Origin: JBKQHQ01 sp052148715
GTDB lineage: Bacteria; Pseudomonadota; Alphaproteobacteria; Rhizobiales; Xanthobacteraceae
Assembly: GCA_052148715.1 (NCBI GenBank)
Contig: JBKQHQ010000187.1
Coordinates: 1-44,682, forward strand
Direction of reading: 5' to 3'
DNA: 44,682 nucleotides
Positions 8,450 through 17,240 of the stretch are shown here, in pieces; within the stretch, counting starts at the first letter, position 1, and every line of letters begins with the position of its first letter. A program made the position numbers and the translations under genes. The notes beneath the pieces were generated by a model. The model made no database searches. It was not told where the DNA came from and saw only the letters and a list, made by a program, of their open reading frames with translations.

Positions 8450-8491
8450 TTGAGCTTGATCAATACCCCCCTGACTTGCTCAAAATAGAAC
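8450..8491 (+). promoter_or_regulatory. FNR/FixK-type box and -10 upstream of the stress-protein gene
   Basis: TTGAGCTTGATCAA (8450-8463) matches TTGAT-N4-ATCAA at 9 of 10 positions. TAGAAC at 8486-8491 fits a -10 element at the spacing expected for an activator centred near -41.5. The stress-protein start is at 8589, giving a leader of about 90 bases. Together with the perfect box at 7838 it makes shared oxygen control of the two genes plausible. Confidence 0.6.
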
Positions 8492-8588
8492 ATTTCGCCA
8501 TGTCTGATCGCCATGTCTGCGGACCTGCTTCCGAGCGATCGTTTCCGACATCGGCAATCACGGGCGAGTACGCCGAGGAGATTGGACC

Positions 8589-9419
8589 ATGATCAAGGAC
8601 GTCGTTGTCAACCTGTCGACCGCGGGCAAGCAGGATCCGGCAGCCGATTACGCGATCTCGGTCGCCGACGCGTTCGGCGCGCACCTAGCAGGCGTCGCCT
8701 TTGCCTTGGAGCCAGTGGTTCCGGTCTCCGACATGGGCACCGTTCCCGCCGGCTTCATCGAGATGCAGTGGGCGGCGAGCACCCAGGCGGCCCGCGCCGC
8801 GGTCGCGCGGTTCGACCAAGCCGCCGTCAAGGCGGGGCTGTCGGCGGAGAGCCACATGTTCGAGGTCAGCATTGCGGGCGCGGCGGATGTCTTCGGACCC
8901 CTGGCCCGGCGCTTCGACCTCTCCGTCGTCGGCCAGGCGGCGCCCGAAATGCTCGGCCCCGAGGAGATGATCACCGAGGCGGCCTTGTTCGATTCCGGCC
9001 GGCCGGTGATCGTCGTTCCCTACATCCAAAAAGATCCGCTCAAGCTCGACACGGTCCTGGTCTGCTGGGACGGGACCCGGGCGGCGGCGCGGGCGATCGG
9101 CGACGCGTCCATCTTGCTCGAGCGCGCCAAGTCCGTGCACGTCGTCATCGTGAGCGGCGAGCGCGGCAAGCGAGATGAAATTCCCGGCGCCGATATCGGC
9201 CAGCATCTTGCCCGGCATGGCATCAAGGTGGAGGTGAACCGGATTGCGGTCTCCGACATCGACGTCGCCAACGTCATTCTGTCCTATGCGGCCGACCTCT
9301 CGGCCGACTTCCTGGTGATGGGCGGCTACGGGCATTCGCGCCTGCGCGAATTCGTGCTCGGCGGCGTCACCCGCAGCATCCTCTCGTCGATGACGTTACC
9401 CGTTCTCATGTCACACTGA
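8589..9419 (+). CDS. Universal stress protein, tandem UspA domains
   Basis: A 276-residue cytoplasmic protein with two Usp folds. The first (about 1-145) is degenerate; the second (about 150-276) ends in MGGYGHSRLREFVLGGVTRS, the ATP-binding motif G-x2-G-x9-G(S/T) of ATP-binding Usp proteins. The C-terminus SSMTLPVLMSH is also typical. Such proteins help cells endure energy or oxygen stress; tandem forms are common in rhizobia and are often low-oxygen induced. The start ATG follows GAGGAGATTGGACC. The upstream FNR/FixK-type site supports that regulation here. Confidence 0.92.
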   Translation: MIKDVVVNLSTAGKQDPAADYAISVADAFGAHLAGVAFALEPVVPVSDMGTVPAGFIEMQWAASTQAARAAVARFDQAAVKAGLSAESHMFEVSIAGAADVFGPLARRFDLSVVGQAAPEMLGPEEMITEAALFDSGRPVIVVPYIQKDPLKLDTVLVCWDGTRAAARAIGDASILLERAKSVHVVIVSGERGKRDEIPGADIGQHLARHGIKVEVNRIAVSDIDVANVILSYAADLSADFLVMGGYGHSRLREFVLGGVTRSILSSMTLPVLMSH

Positions 9420-9442
9420 GCGACGGGTCCGCGACGGCGAGA

Positions 9443-9511
9443 GCATTTCCCGGAAAAAGCCTGCCCTCGGGCTTGACCCGAGGGTGGACACCGGTTTTCC
9501 ACGGGAAATGC
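9443..9511. repeat. Palindromic intergenic element (REP-like)
   Basis: A nested palindrome: outer arms GCATTTCCCG (9443-9452) and CGGGAAATGC (9502-9511), inner perfect 8-bp stem CCCTCGGG/CCCGAGGG (9464-9471 and 9477-9484) with loop CTTGA. It sits between the stress-protein gene and the MurJ-family gene. The form is that of dispersed extragenic palindromes of rhizobia; it could also stop transcription after the stress-protein gene. Confidence 0.6.
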
Positions 9512-9597
9512 GACCAAAGATAAAGAACCAAAGTGCACGCGCCGACCTTGCGACAGGACCGGACTTTGCAACACGCTGAATCAATTGCGGGCGGAAG

Positions 9598-11247
9598 TTG
9601 AAATCCGAACGGCCCCCGCCGCAGCAGCGCAGAAAAAGCCAGGCGCGCACGATCGGTATCGCCTCGGCAATCTGGGGCGGCTCAATCTTCCTCAGCCGCG
9701 TCATGGGCCTGGTGCGCGAGCAGGTCATCGGCCGGACGCTGGGCGCCAGCCGCGAGGCCGACCTTTACTTCGCAAGCTTCACGCTTCCGGACTTCTTGAA
9801 CTACCTTCTAGCAGCCGGGGCGTTGTCGATCGTATTCATACCGATCTTCCTTGCGTATCTCGAACGCGGTGACCGCGAGGGCGGCTGGGCAGCCTTCAGT
9901 GTCATCGCGAATTTCGTCCTCTTGGTGGGGAGCATCGGGATCGCGCTGCTGATGATTTTTGCGCGGCCGCTGGCCGGATTGGTGGCGCCGGGCTTCACCG
10001 AGCCGGGCGAGGTGGACACGCTGGTGCGGCTGATCCGGATCATCCTGCCGGCGCAATTCTTCCACGTGATCGGAGGTCTATTGTCGGCAGCGCTGCAAGC
10101 CCAGGACCGACACTTTCTCCCGGCAATGGCACCGCTCGTATACTCGGCCGGCATCATCACAGGCGGCCTGGTTGGGGCGCACTACCCCGGGACGGGAGCC
10201 GACGGATTCGCGTGGGGCGTGCTGGCCGGCTCCGCCCTGGGGCCATTCGCGCTGCCGCTCTATGGCTGCCTCAAGACTCGCATGCGCTGGCATCTGATCC
10301 TTTCGTTCCAAAATACGGACCTACGGCAATACCTCTGGCTTTCATTTCCAATCATGCTCGGCTTCTCGATCGTAGTGGTCGACGAGTGGATCATCAAGAA
10401 CCAAGCCTCGTACCTTGCCCAAGGCGCGCTGTCGTATCTGCAATACGGGCGGACCCTGATGAAGGTGCCGATCGGCGTGTTCGGCATGGCGGCCGGGGTG
10501 GCGGCCTATCCCACGATCAGCCGCATGGTTGCGGCCGGGAGCGTGGCCGAGGCCTACGGCGTGCTGTGCGGCGCGGTGCGGCTGATGTTGTTCGCAACGT
10601 TCGCGGCACAGGTGTGCCTGACGCTGGCCGGGTTCGAAGCCGCATACTTGATCTGGGGTGTGTTCGGCAGCCGCTTCAGCGTCGCGGATGCGCAGGCCAC
10701 CGGAACCGTCCTTGCTTTTCTGTGCCTTGGTCTCGGCGGTTGGGCGGCGCAGACGGTGATCAGCCGTGGCTTCTATGCGCTGGGAAGCACGTGGCTGCCG
10801 ACGATCGTCGGCACGTTGGTTGCCTTCCTCGCAGTGCCGCTCTACGTCGTGCTGCGTCAGCAATGGGGCGCGATCGGCTTGGCGATCGCGAGCTCAGTGG
10901 CCATCCTCGTCTACGTGCTGCTGCTCGGCTGGCTGCAGCATCGGCGCTTCGCGCGCGAGGCCGCGGCGAAGGGCACCACGCTGCACGATGTGCCCGGCAT
11001 GTTTCATGCGGCGCTGCGCCTCGCCGTGGCGGCGGCCATCGCGATCGGCGTAGGCTTGGCGGTGCGCGCCCTGCTCCTGCCATACCTGCCCGGCACGCAC
11101 CTTATGGTCATCCTGCTGCGCGCCACCGTGCTCTGCGCCATCGCGGTCGGCATTTATTTTACTCTGGCCCGACTTTTTGGCATCCGCGAGTCAGCCCAGC
11201 TGGAACATTTTCTGCTGCGCAAGCTGGGATTACGGCGGCCAAGCTGA
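9598..11247 (+). CDS. MurJ/MviN-family lipid flippase
   Basis: Polytopic membrane protein of about 549 residues with some 14 hydrophobic helices, of the MviN/MurJ family in the MOP superfamily, which flips lipid II for peptidoglycan synthesis. Diagnostic stretches are SRVMGLVREQVIGRTLGAS near the N-terminus, AGALSIVFIPIFLAYLE, and YLQYGRTLMKVPIGVFGMA. It differs from the usual rhizobial MurJ opening, so it may be a second paralog serving another polyprenyl-linked cargo. The TTG start is poor: a purine-rich GCGGAAG abuts it, and no better in-frame start precedes the first helix. No cell-wall genes are adjacent. Confidence 0.8.
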   Translation: MKSERPPPQQRRKSQARTIGIASAIWGGSIFLSRVMGLVREQVIGRTLGASREADLYFASFTLPDFLNYLLAAGALSIVFIPIFLAYLERGDREGGWAAFSVIANFVLLVGSIGIALLMIFARPLAGLVAPGFTEPGEVDTLVRLIRIILPAQFFHVIGGLLSAALQAQDRHFLPAMAPLVYSAGIITGGLVGAHYPGTGADGFAWGVLAGSALGPFALPLYGCLKTRMRWHLILSFQNTDLRQYLWLSFPIMLGFSIVVVDEWIIKNQASYLAQGALSYLQYGRTLMKVPIGVFGMAAGVAAYPTISRMVAAGSVAEAYGVLCGAVRLMLFATFAAQVCLTLAGFEAAYLIWGVFGSRFSVADAQATGTVLAFLCLGLGGWAAQTVISRGFYALGSTWLPTIVGTLVAFLAVPLYVVLRQQWGAIGLAIASSVAILVYVLLLGWLQHRRFAREAAAKGTTLHDVPGMFHAALRLAVAAAIAIGVGLAVRALLLPYLPGTHLMVILLRATVLCAIAVGIYFTLARLFGIRESAQLEHFLLRKLGLRRPS

Positions 11248-11288
11248 GGGAGGTCATGGGGCGTCGCCAGACGCGCCTCGCTCAGAGC

Positions 11289-11690
11289 CTACGGCTTCTG
11301 CGGCTGCATCCGATCGCTCGCCTTGAAGTATTTTCGGGCATAGGCAACGAGTTGCGCGTCGCTTGGATGATCGATGGTCTCCACCCCGGCGATGATGCTC
11401 ATCAGCTTGGGATCGTGCTGGTGAATGTGCTTCACCAGCTCGGTCTTTGCATTGGCGGGCCCGGTGATGAGAACCGCACCGGCGTCCGCAATCGCTTCAA
11501 CGGCTGCGTGAAGATACTCGTGATCCGCTGCAGCGTGCCCGCTGCCGATAGAGTTCGCCTTGTGGTGGATGTGCTTGGTCGGATGATCCGGATGCAAAAC
11601 GAGTCGCTCGACGTCGGTCGGGCTGAAATGGAACACGCGCGCTTCATGGTGATCGATCCAAATGACGGCATGATAATGATGCTCGCTCAT
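11289..11690 (-). CDS. 'Translational machinery' protein (eRF1 domain-3-like)
   Basis: A 133-residue soluble protein. It opens HHYHAVIWIDHHEARVFHF and contains the conserved run VLITGPANAKTELVKHI, then ETIDHPSDAQLVAYARKYF. These match a rhizobial family annotated as translational machinery protein, related in fold to eRF1 domain 3 and the archaeal/bacterial ribosome-rescue factors. It is rich in histidine (HPDHPTKHIHHK), which might bind metal. The start at MSEHH is preferred to the upstream in-frame methionine because homologs begin there. Function is not experimentally known to me. Confidence 0.75.
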   Translation of the reverse strand: MSEHHYHAVIWIDHHEARVFHFSPTDVERLVLHPDHPTKHIHHKANSIGSGHAAADHEYLHAAVEAIADAGAVLITGPANAKTELVKHIHQHDPKLMSIIAGVETIDHPSDAQLVAYARKYFKASDRMQPQKP

Positions 11691-11789
11691 GGAAAAAGGC
11701 CTTTTCTCGCGGTGCATGGAGCATGAGGAACCGGTGCACGCGCACCGAGCTTGACGAAAGAACCTAGATAAGCAGCGATGTCAACGGCC

Positions 11790-13028
11790 TTACGTCGGCT
11801 CACCCTTGGCCGGATCCGCGATATGGCCAACGAACAGAACTGTTCCCGTCTGCTTGTCGATGATTGCGAAAAAGAACGGACGATCCGCCGAGAACGCCAA
11901 GTGCTGCCCGATCGACCGGGTGGCGGTCACGGTCGTCGCCGCTGCCGCCTCGGTGCCCTCCTCGGTCACTTCAACGAGTGCGCGCTGGAGCACTGTCATG
12001 GCACCCAGGGGCTCCTTCGTGATCCCCCGGTAGTCCGCATTGGGACCCAACGCGCCACTCAAGCCTAGCTTCATCAGCAATGGTGTCAAATCGGCCCCAA
12101 ACTCCGCCCGGAACCGCGGAAGGCGCAGAACCACCTCCCGAGTACGCCAATTGATCGTCTCCAGAGCCGCCATGAATTCACTGCCGCCCAGCTCGGCGCG
12201 AACGTCCGAGCTGCTGATCGGATCCTTGGCCGTCATCACGATCATTTCGAAGCGCTCACCGCGATAGGGAATCATCACGGCATGCCATTGCGGGCCATCC
12301 GCGTATTGCAGGCTCAACGCCGCATTCATCATCGGGACGTCGTGCTTGGACCCATCTGCGCGCGTGAACGGCGCCGGGCCGGTATGCGCCGCATCGAACG
12401 GAACCGCCCATTTCCCCTTGAAATAGGTCGTGTTGATGAGCATGAATTCGGTTTGCGGATTGAGCTCATCAACGACACTCGGTATGACGTCTTGCGTTGC
12501 GCCCTTCACCCACGCATTGATCTTATTTGCGCTCGCCTGCTGCCCGAAGTCGATCGTCTTCACCTGCGCATCAAAAGCCCCCAGCGCGGCCGAAATATAG
12601 CCCTGGAGCGGCTCCGCATTCGGCCGCAGCCAAACCGAGTTCGCCAGTCGCAGGATCACGTCGTCGGAGGAGGCGCCGGCCAGCGAGCGATACAGTTTCG
12701 CCGCGTCCTCGCCCGACGCACCCGGCTCTCCACCGCGTTCTTTCAACATCGTGGCCGTTTTGCCTTCAGCGCCGAGCGCCAACATGTCGAGTGCGGCGCC
12801 GAGGCTGTAAGGCGACATGACCAGCGCCTGACGGCTGCCGGAACTCAGCAAGCCGTTGAAAACCGTTATCCCGAACCGATTGGTGGGACCTCCGAGCTTT
12901 AGATCCGGAGCGACGCCATCTCGCTGCTCCAATTTACCGGTGTTATCAGCGCCCAGTGCAGGTTCATGAAACGCCACGCTTGCGCAGGCAACGAGCAGGG
13001 CCGCGAAAACGGTACGGGCGAATGACAT
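11790..13028 (-). CDS. Secreted serpin (serine protease inhibitor)
   Basis: A 412-residue exported serpin. The signal peptide spans residues 1 to about 27 (ending PALGA). Serpin landmarks: ALVMSPYSLGAALDMLALGAEGKT near the N-terminus in pattern, LINTTYFKGKWAVPFD, DVPMMN, a hinge EEGTEAAAATTV at 356-367, and the closing FSADRPFFFAIIDKQTG and LFVGHI. The Gly-Thr-Glu-Ala4 hinge is the small-residue form needed for loop insertion, so it should inhibit proteases by the suicide mechanism. Counting from G358 as P15 puts P1 at R371 or S372, which suggests a trypsin-like target. The start has AGGAGAC upstream; in-frame codons before it are ignored. Serpins are uncommon in alphaproteobacteria. Confidence 0.92.
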   Translation of the reverse strand: MSFARTVFAALLVACASVAFHEPALGADNTGKLEQRDGVAPDLKLGGPTNRFGITVFNGLLSSGSRQALVMSPYSLGAALDMLALGAEGKTATMLKERGGEPGASGEDAAKLYRSLAGASSDDVILRLANSVWLRPNAEPLQGYISAALGAFDAQVKTIDFGQQASANKINAWVKGATQDVIPSVVDELNPQTEFMLINTTYFKGKWAVPFDAAHTGPAPFTRADGSKHDVPMMNAALSLQYADGPQWHAVMIPYRGERFEMIVMTAKDPISSSDVRAELGGSEFMAALETINWRTREVVLRLPRFRAEFGADLTPLLMKLGLSGALGPNADYRGITKEPLGAMTVLQRALVEVTEEGTEAAAATTVTATRSIGQHLAFSADRPFFFAIIDKQTGTVLFVGHIADPAKGEPT

Positions 13029-13309
13029 GACCTTGTCTCCTAGCTGTTCCCCACCGCGCGGCACATTGGGGGCTGCGCCCGTTCCATCGATGTGTTTTTG
13101 GAGAGTATTTTGACAGTAATAAGAACGTAATGATGCCCAGAAGGTTCCTTGACGGCACGCGTGGATCGGCCGTGCGGCGGGGAGCGAAGGCTGCCCATTA
13201 TTGAGTCGCCGCACCGTTTCCGGCAAAAGTATCACAAAATCGCCAAGCCTGGGCGTCAGCTGGGTTTGTCGCTCTGTGGGCCCCGGCCTTGGAGAACTGG
13301 AGGTTCGTG

Positions 13310-14728
13310 TTGGCGCGGCTGATCGTGGTGTCCAATCGCGTTGCGGTCCCGAGCCACGACGGCGGCGGCCGGGCAGGCGGACTTGCGGTCGCGATCCGCC
13401 CCGTCCTGAAGCGACACCCCGGGGTCTGGTTCGGATGGAGCGGTCAGGTCGCGGCGAGATCGGACGTGCGGGTGCGGACGATTCTGCGCGGCCGGCAATC
13501 GTACGTGATGACCGACCTGGCCGAGGAGGATTACCAGGAATATTACAACGGATACGCCAACCGAGTGCTTTGGCCGATTTTGCACTACCGGCTAGATCTG
13601 GCGGAATTCTCTCGCCGCGATCTCAGCGGCTACATGCGGGTCAACCAGCACTTCGCCACGGAATTGCACAAGGTTCTGCGACCCGACGATGTCGTCTGGG
13701 TCCACGATTATCATCTGCTTCCGTTGGGCAAGGCGCTTCGCGACGGTGGTCATCGCAACAAAATCGGATTTTTTCACCATATCCCTTTTCCGCCACCAGA
13801 GATTCTCACCGCGCTTCCAAACCATCAACACCTCATTCCGGCGATGTGTCATTACGACCTCGTAGGATTTCAAACCGAGATCGATGCTACCAATTTCGGA
13901 CGCTACCTGCGGGGCGAATGTCGGATGCCGAGCCGTGATCAGTACACGTTCCAAGCGGCGGACCGGACACTCCGCATCGGCATTTTTCCGGTCGGCGTCG
14001 AGACGGCGCAACTCAATCGGCTGGCACGGCGCGCGGTATTTTCGCCTTTCGTGCGGGGCGTCGTCGAGAGCTTCGCCGGCCGGGCTATGATCATTGGCGT
14101 CGACCGCCTGGATTACTCTAAAGGCATCGCGCTGCGGATGGAAGCGTTCGACCGTTTTCTCTCCACCCATCCGGATTGGCGGGGAAAGGTGACATTTCTG
14201 CAGATCACGCCAAAAAGTCGCTCGGAAATTCGCGAATATGCCGATATCGAACGCCAGATCGACGAAACCGCAGGCAGGATAAACGGGACATACGGGGAGG
14301 CGTCGTGGACGCCGATCCGCTATGTGAACCGGGCTCACAGCCGATCCGCCCTTGTTGGTCTCTATCGTTCTGCACGTGTCGCACTTGTGACGCCACTGCG
14401 GGATGGGATGAACCTCGTCGCCAAGGAATATGTTGCGGCCCAGGACGCCGAAGACCCAGGCGTCCTCATCCTGTCGCGCTTCGCGGGGGCAGCGGTCGAA
14501 TGCGAAGCGGCGCTCCTGATCAATCCTTACGATCCCGAGTCGGTTGGGACTGCGATCGCGCAAGCGCTGTCGATGCCACTCGACGAGCGCCGCGCTCGTC
14601 ATGAAGCAATATTCCAAGTGCTGTCGACAAACAATGTTGAATTATGGGGCGAGCGATTTTTGATCGCTCTCACCCGGCCGCTGAATTTACCGAACTGGCT
14701 TGGGCAGATGAGCCTGTCACAGGTCTGA
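13310..14728 (+). CDS. otsA: Trehalose-6-phosphate synthase (GT20)
   Basis: Retaining glycosyltransferase of about 472 residues that joins UDP-glucose and glucose-6-phosphate to trehalose-6-phosphate. Family motifs in order: RLIVVSNRVAVP at the start, GRAGGLAVAI (glycine-rich nucleotide loop), WVHDYHLLPLG, FFHHIPFPPPEIL, GVDRLDYSKGI, and LVTPLRDGMNLVAKEYVA. The start is uncertain: the TTG giving an ARLIVVSN opening, seven bases after TGGAGG, is preferred over GTG 13307 or TTG 13289 because family members begin there. No otsB phosphatase is next to it. It diverges from the serpin gene across about 280 bases. Confidence 0.93.
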   Translation: MARLIVVSNRVAVPSHDGGGRAGGLAVAIRPVLKRHPGVWFGWSGQVAARSDVRVRTILRGRQSYVMTDLAEEDYQEYYNGYANRVLWPILHYRLDLAEFSRRDLSGYMRVNQHFATELHKVLRPDDVVWVHDYHLLPLGKALRDGGHRNKIGFFHHIPFPPPEILTALPNHQHLIPAMCHYDLVGFQTEIDATNFGRYLRGECRMPSRDQYTFQAADRTLRIGIFPVGVETAQLNRLARRAVFSPFVRGVVESFAGRAMIIGVDRLDYSKGIALRMEAFDRFLSTHPDWRGKVTFLQITPKSRSEIREYADIERQIDETAGRINGTYGEASWTPIRYVNRAHSRSALVGLYRSARVALVTPLRDGMNLVAKEYVAAQDAEDPGVLILSRFAGAAVECEAALLINPYDPESVGTAIAQALSMPLDERRARHEAIFQVLSTNNVELWGERFLIALTRPLNLPNWLGQMSLSQV

Positions 14729-14842
14729 CGGAGCGGGAACTTTGTCAGGCTTTCCGCTATGAGTAGACGAACCGAAAGAACGACGCCTCTGCCAGATCGG
14801 CAGCCCTAATTTCTCGGGCGCGTCGATGGGAAAGGAGCAGCC

Positions 14843-15958
14843 ATGCCGAAGAAGCCATCCGTCAGATCCTCCGACCTATCGCTGATGAGCGTTCCGGCAT
14901 TCTGGCCGATGGCGATGGCGTCGGCAATGCTCGAGCAGGGGACAGAGCTTTTTGCCAAGAACCTCAAATTCGTCGCCGAAGAAATCAAGATTCATGGCGA
15001 GCTGAGACCCGCGTTGGCGACGCCCAACCAAGTGCGCTTCGATCTGCGGACCATGGTGCTGCGCGATTACGGAAAGCCGGGCAAAATTCCCACGCTTATC
15101 GACGCGCCGCATGCCGGTCATACCGCGATGATCGCGGACTATCACAATGGTCAGAGCTTGGTGCAGACTCTCCTGGCCAACGGTATTGGCCACGTCGCGC
15201 TGACCGACTGGAAGTCGGCAACCGAGGACATGAAGGACTTGGAGATCGACAACTATCTCGCCGAGCTCGTCGTCGCGATCGATGATCTCGGGGGGCGCGT
15301 CAATCTGGTTGGCCTTTGTCAGGGCGGCTGGGCGTCGGCGATGATCGCAGCGCGTTTCCCCGACAAAGTGAACTCGCTCGTGCTCGCCGGCGCGCCGATC
15401 GACACGGACGCCGGCAACGGGCCGATCAAACGGATGGTCCACGCATCCCCTGCCTCGTTCTACCAGGAGCTGGTAGCGCTCGGCGGCGGCCTGATGAAGG
15501 GCAGCTACATGCTGCAGGGCTGGAAGAACATGCATCCCGGGCAGCACTACGTCCAGGAGCACATCGATCTGTACGAGCACATCGACGACCCGGCCTATCT
15601 GGCCAAGGAGGAGACCTTCAACAGTTGGTACGAGAACCCGACCGACCTGCCCGGGCGCTGGTACCTTCAGGTGATAACCCAGATCTTCAAGGAGAACCGG
15701 CTTGCCAAAGGCGAGTTCGTGGGGCTGGGCAGGAAGCTGAGTCTCAGCAATATCACCTGCCCGGTCTACCTGCTGGCCGGCGCGTCCGACGACATCACGA
15801 CCCCGGAGCAGGTCCTCGACGCGACCAAATATCTCGGAACGCCGAAGGATCGCATTGTGCGGAAGACCGTGCCGGGCGGCCATATCGGACTGTTCATGGG
15901 AGCCAGTACCCTGAAGGAGCACTGGCCGTCGATCGCCCGGTGGATAGCCGCCCAGTAG
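14843..15958 (+). CDS. PhaC-like alpha/beta-hydrolase (polyhydroxyalkanoate synthase family)
   Basis: A 371-residue alpha/beta-hydrolase with the cysteine nucleophile elbow of PHA synthases instead of a serine: VGLCQGGW (C159). The other triad members are D316 or D317 in AGASDDIT and H347 in PGGHIGLFMG. Length and the short N-terminal helix resemble class III-type PhaC or the PhaC-like proteins frequent in rhizobia, rather than class I synthases (about 580). It could polymerise hydroxyacyl-CoA or act as a thioesterase or hydrolase on short polyesters. No phaE, phasin or phaB is adjacent. The ATG follows GGAAAGGAGCAGCC. Confidence 0.75.
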   Translation: MPKKPSVRSSDLSLMSVPAFWPMAMASAMLEQGTELFAKNLKFVAEEIKIHGELRPALATPNQVRFDLRTMVLRDYGKPGKIPTLIDAPHAGHTAMIADYHNGQSLVQTLLANGIGHVALTDWKSATEDMKDLEIDNYLAELVVAIDDLGGRVNLVGLCQGGWASAMIAARFPDKVNSLVLAGAPIDTDAGNGPIKRMVHASPASFYQELVALGGGLMKGSYMLQGWKNMHPGQHYVQEHIDLYEHIDDPAYLAKEETFNSWYENPTDLPGRWYLQVITQIFKENRLAKGEFVGLGRKLSLSNITCPVYLLAGASDDITTPEQVLDATKYLGTPKDRIVRKTVPGGHIGLFMGASTLKEHWPSIARWIAAQ

Positions 15959-16067
15959 ATCCGGCTTGGCGGCGCGCCGCTTGGCGGGCCCTGAGCTGCA
16001 AGAGCCCAATTTGTCTGCTAGCATTCACAATTGGATTGGTCATGATGCACCAAAGGATGGACCCGCC

Positions 16068-16304
16068 ATGAAAGTGATCCTTCTGCTTTCGATGGTCATA
16101 ATCAACATCGTCGTCGCACGCACCGCTGAAGCAGGAGCGGCCACCGGCATGCCCAGTCCGTTCATGCCGCCTTATCCCGATTTCGGCTACCGCGGGCAAT
16201 GTCCGTGGCATGGCGAGGTTGGCCCTTGGTGCCGTGTAATCGGCAGGCACACTCTGGCGCGTACCCACATGTCCCCTGGCGCAACCGGCAAATCTCGTAA
16301 GTGA
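16068..16304 (+). CDS. Small secreted protein of unknown function
   Basis: A 78-residue product with an N-terminal signal peptide (MKVILLLSMVIINIVVART, cleavage near AEAG) and a short mature part containing two cysteines, CPWHGEVGPWC, flanked by proline- and glycine-rich sequence. The start is chosen for the AAAGGATGG upstream and for the clean signal peptide; the upstream open frame is not signal-like. I recognise no family; the CPWHG motif could bind a metal or form one disulfide. Confidence 0.55.
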   Translation: MKVILLLSMVIINIVVARTAEAGAATGMPSPFMPPYPDFGYRGQCPWHGEVGPWCRVIGRHTLARTHMSPGATGKSRK

Positions 16305-16451
16305 GGTGAAAGGCTGGGAGCTTCGCGCAGCCCACCCATCACCACCTCCAATCCATTTGGTGGGTAGACATCTCGGAAAATACCGGTGCCTGCTTCCGGT
16401 GCCGGTTGCGCTGTGCCACAATAACGCCAAGAACTTGGCTCGGGGCCTCCT

Positions 16452-17165
16452 ATGCGCCTAGTGGCGACTTTCGCATGCGTCGGGATGTTGACGGGCATGG
16501 GCGTCCCCGCGGCGATTCACTCGAGCTCACAGGGCGATCTGCAGCGCGAGGTTGCCGAACGGGACAAAGCCGTTTGGCCAGATCCGAAAGGCCCTCTCAT
16601 CTGCACCAGCGGCGGGGACGCCCGCCTCCAGGAAGGCGATCTGGACGCGGCAATCGCCGAATACGGGAAGACGTTTCGCCTCGTCGCGAGAATGCCCGGC
16701 GCCGATGCGGAGGATCTGCGGTCGTGTGGCCAGAATCCTCACAGGCCGCTAGCGATCGACAGTTGCACGCACATCATCAATACCGAGAATGAGACGCAGA
16801 GCCATCGCGCGTTCGCCTACTACATGCGCGGCGCGATCTATCTGATGTATGTGCGCAATGACGTTGAGCACGCCATTGACGATTTCACCGAGGCGATTCG
16901 CCTCGACCCAAATGCCGGCACCTACTTCATGCGCGGTCAGGCCTGGTTCAACAAGCGGGGCTACGATCAAGCCATCGCGGACTATACCGAGGCAATTCGC
17001 CTCGAGCCAACGGCTGACCACCACGCCGCGCGAGCATCAGCCTGGCGAGCGAAGAAGGAATACGACCGCGCGATCGCCGACTACAACGAGGCGGCCCGCC
17101 TCGGCGATCCCACTGCCGCAACCAGCGCTCGCGTCGCCGATTGGAGGCAGCGGCGGAATCAGTAG
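16452..17165 (+). CDS. Exported TPR (Sel1/TPR-type) repeat protein
   Basis: A 237-residue protein with a signal peptide (MRLVATFACVGMLTGMGVP) and a C-terminal array of tetratricopeptide repeats from about residue 118: AIDDFTEAIRLDPNAGTYFM, then YDQAIADYTEAIRLEPTA, then YDRAIADYNEAARLGDP. An incomplete helical repeat near residue 55 (LDAAIAEYGKTF) is followed by a cysteine-containing segment. TPRs are protein-binding scaffolds, so this is likely a periplasmic adaptor. No partner is evident from neighbours. Confidence 0.8.
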   Translation: MRLVATFACVGMLTGMGVPAAIHSSSQGDLQREVAERDKAVWPDPKGPLICTSGGDARLQEGDLDAAIAEYGKTFRLVARMPGADAEDLRSCGQNPHRPLAIDSCTHIINTENETQSHRAFAYYMRGAIYLMYVRNDVEHAIDDFTEAIRLDPNAGTYFMRGQAWFNKRGYDQAIADYTEAIRLEPTADHHAARASAWRAKKEYDRAIADYNEAARLGDPTAATSARVADWRQRRNQ

Positions 17166-17240
17166 ACCGCATGCCCGCAGCGGACTTGACTCGGGCAGTC
17201 ATCAGACGAGCGGCGCCCGCGCAAGCCAATCGCGTAATTG

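Noticed and set aside
10212..11726. 504-codon open frame overlapping the MurJ-family gene
   Set aside because: Out-of-frame shadow of the flippase that continues antisense across the translational machinery gene; no domain and composition typical of GC-rich off-frames.
13110..13133. TTGACA followed by TAATGA in the serpin/otsA divergent region
   Set aside because: The -35-like hexamer is perfect but the spacing to the -10-like hexamer is 12 bases instead of 16-18, so it is not a convincing promoter.
13310..14728. Idea that GH65 and OtsA at the two sides of the ATPase operon form one trehalose pathway operon
   Set aside because: They are 12 kb apart with many unrelated genes between, and no otsB, treS or phosphorylase partner is adjacent.
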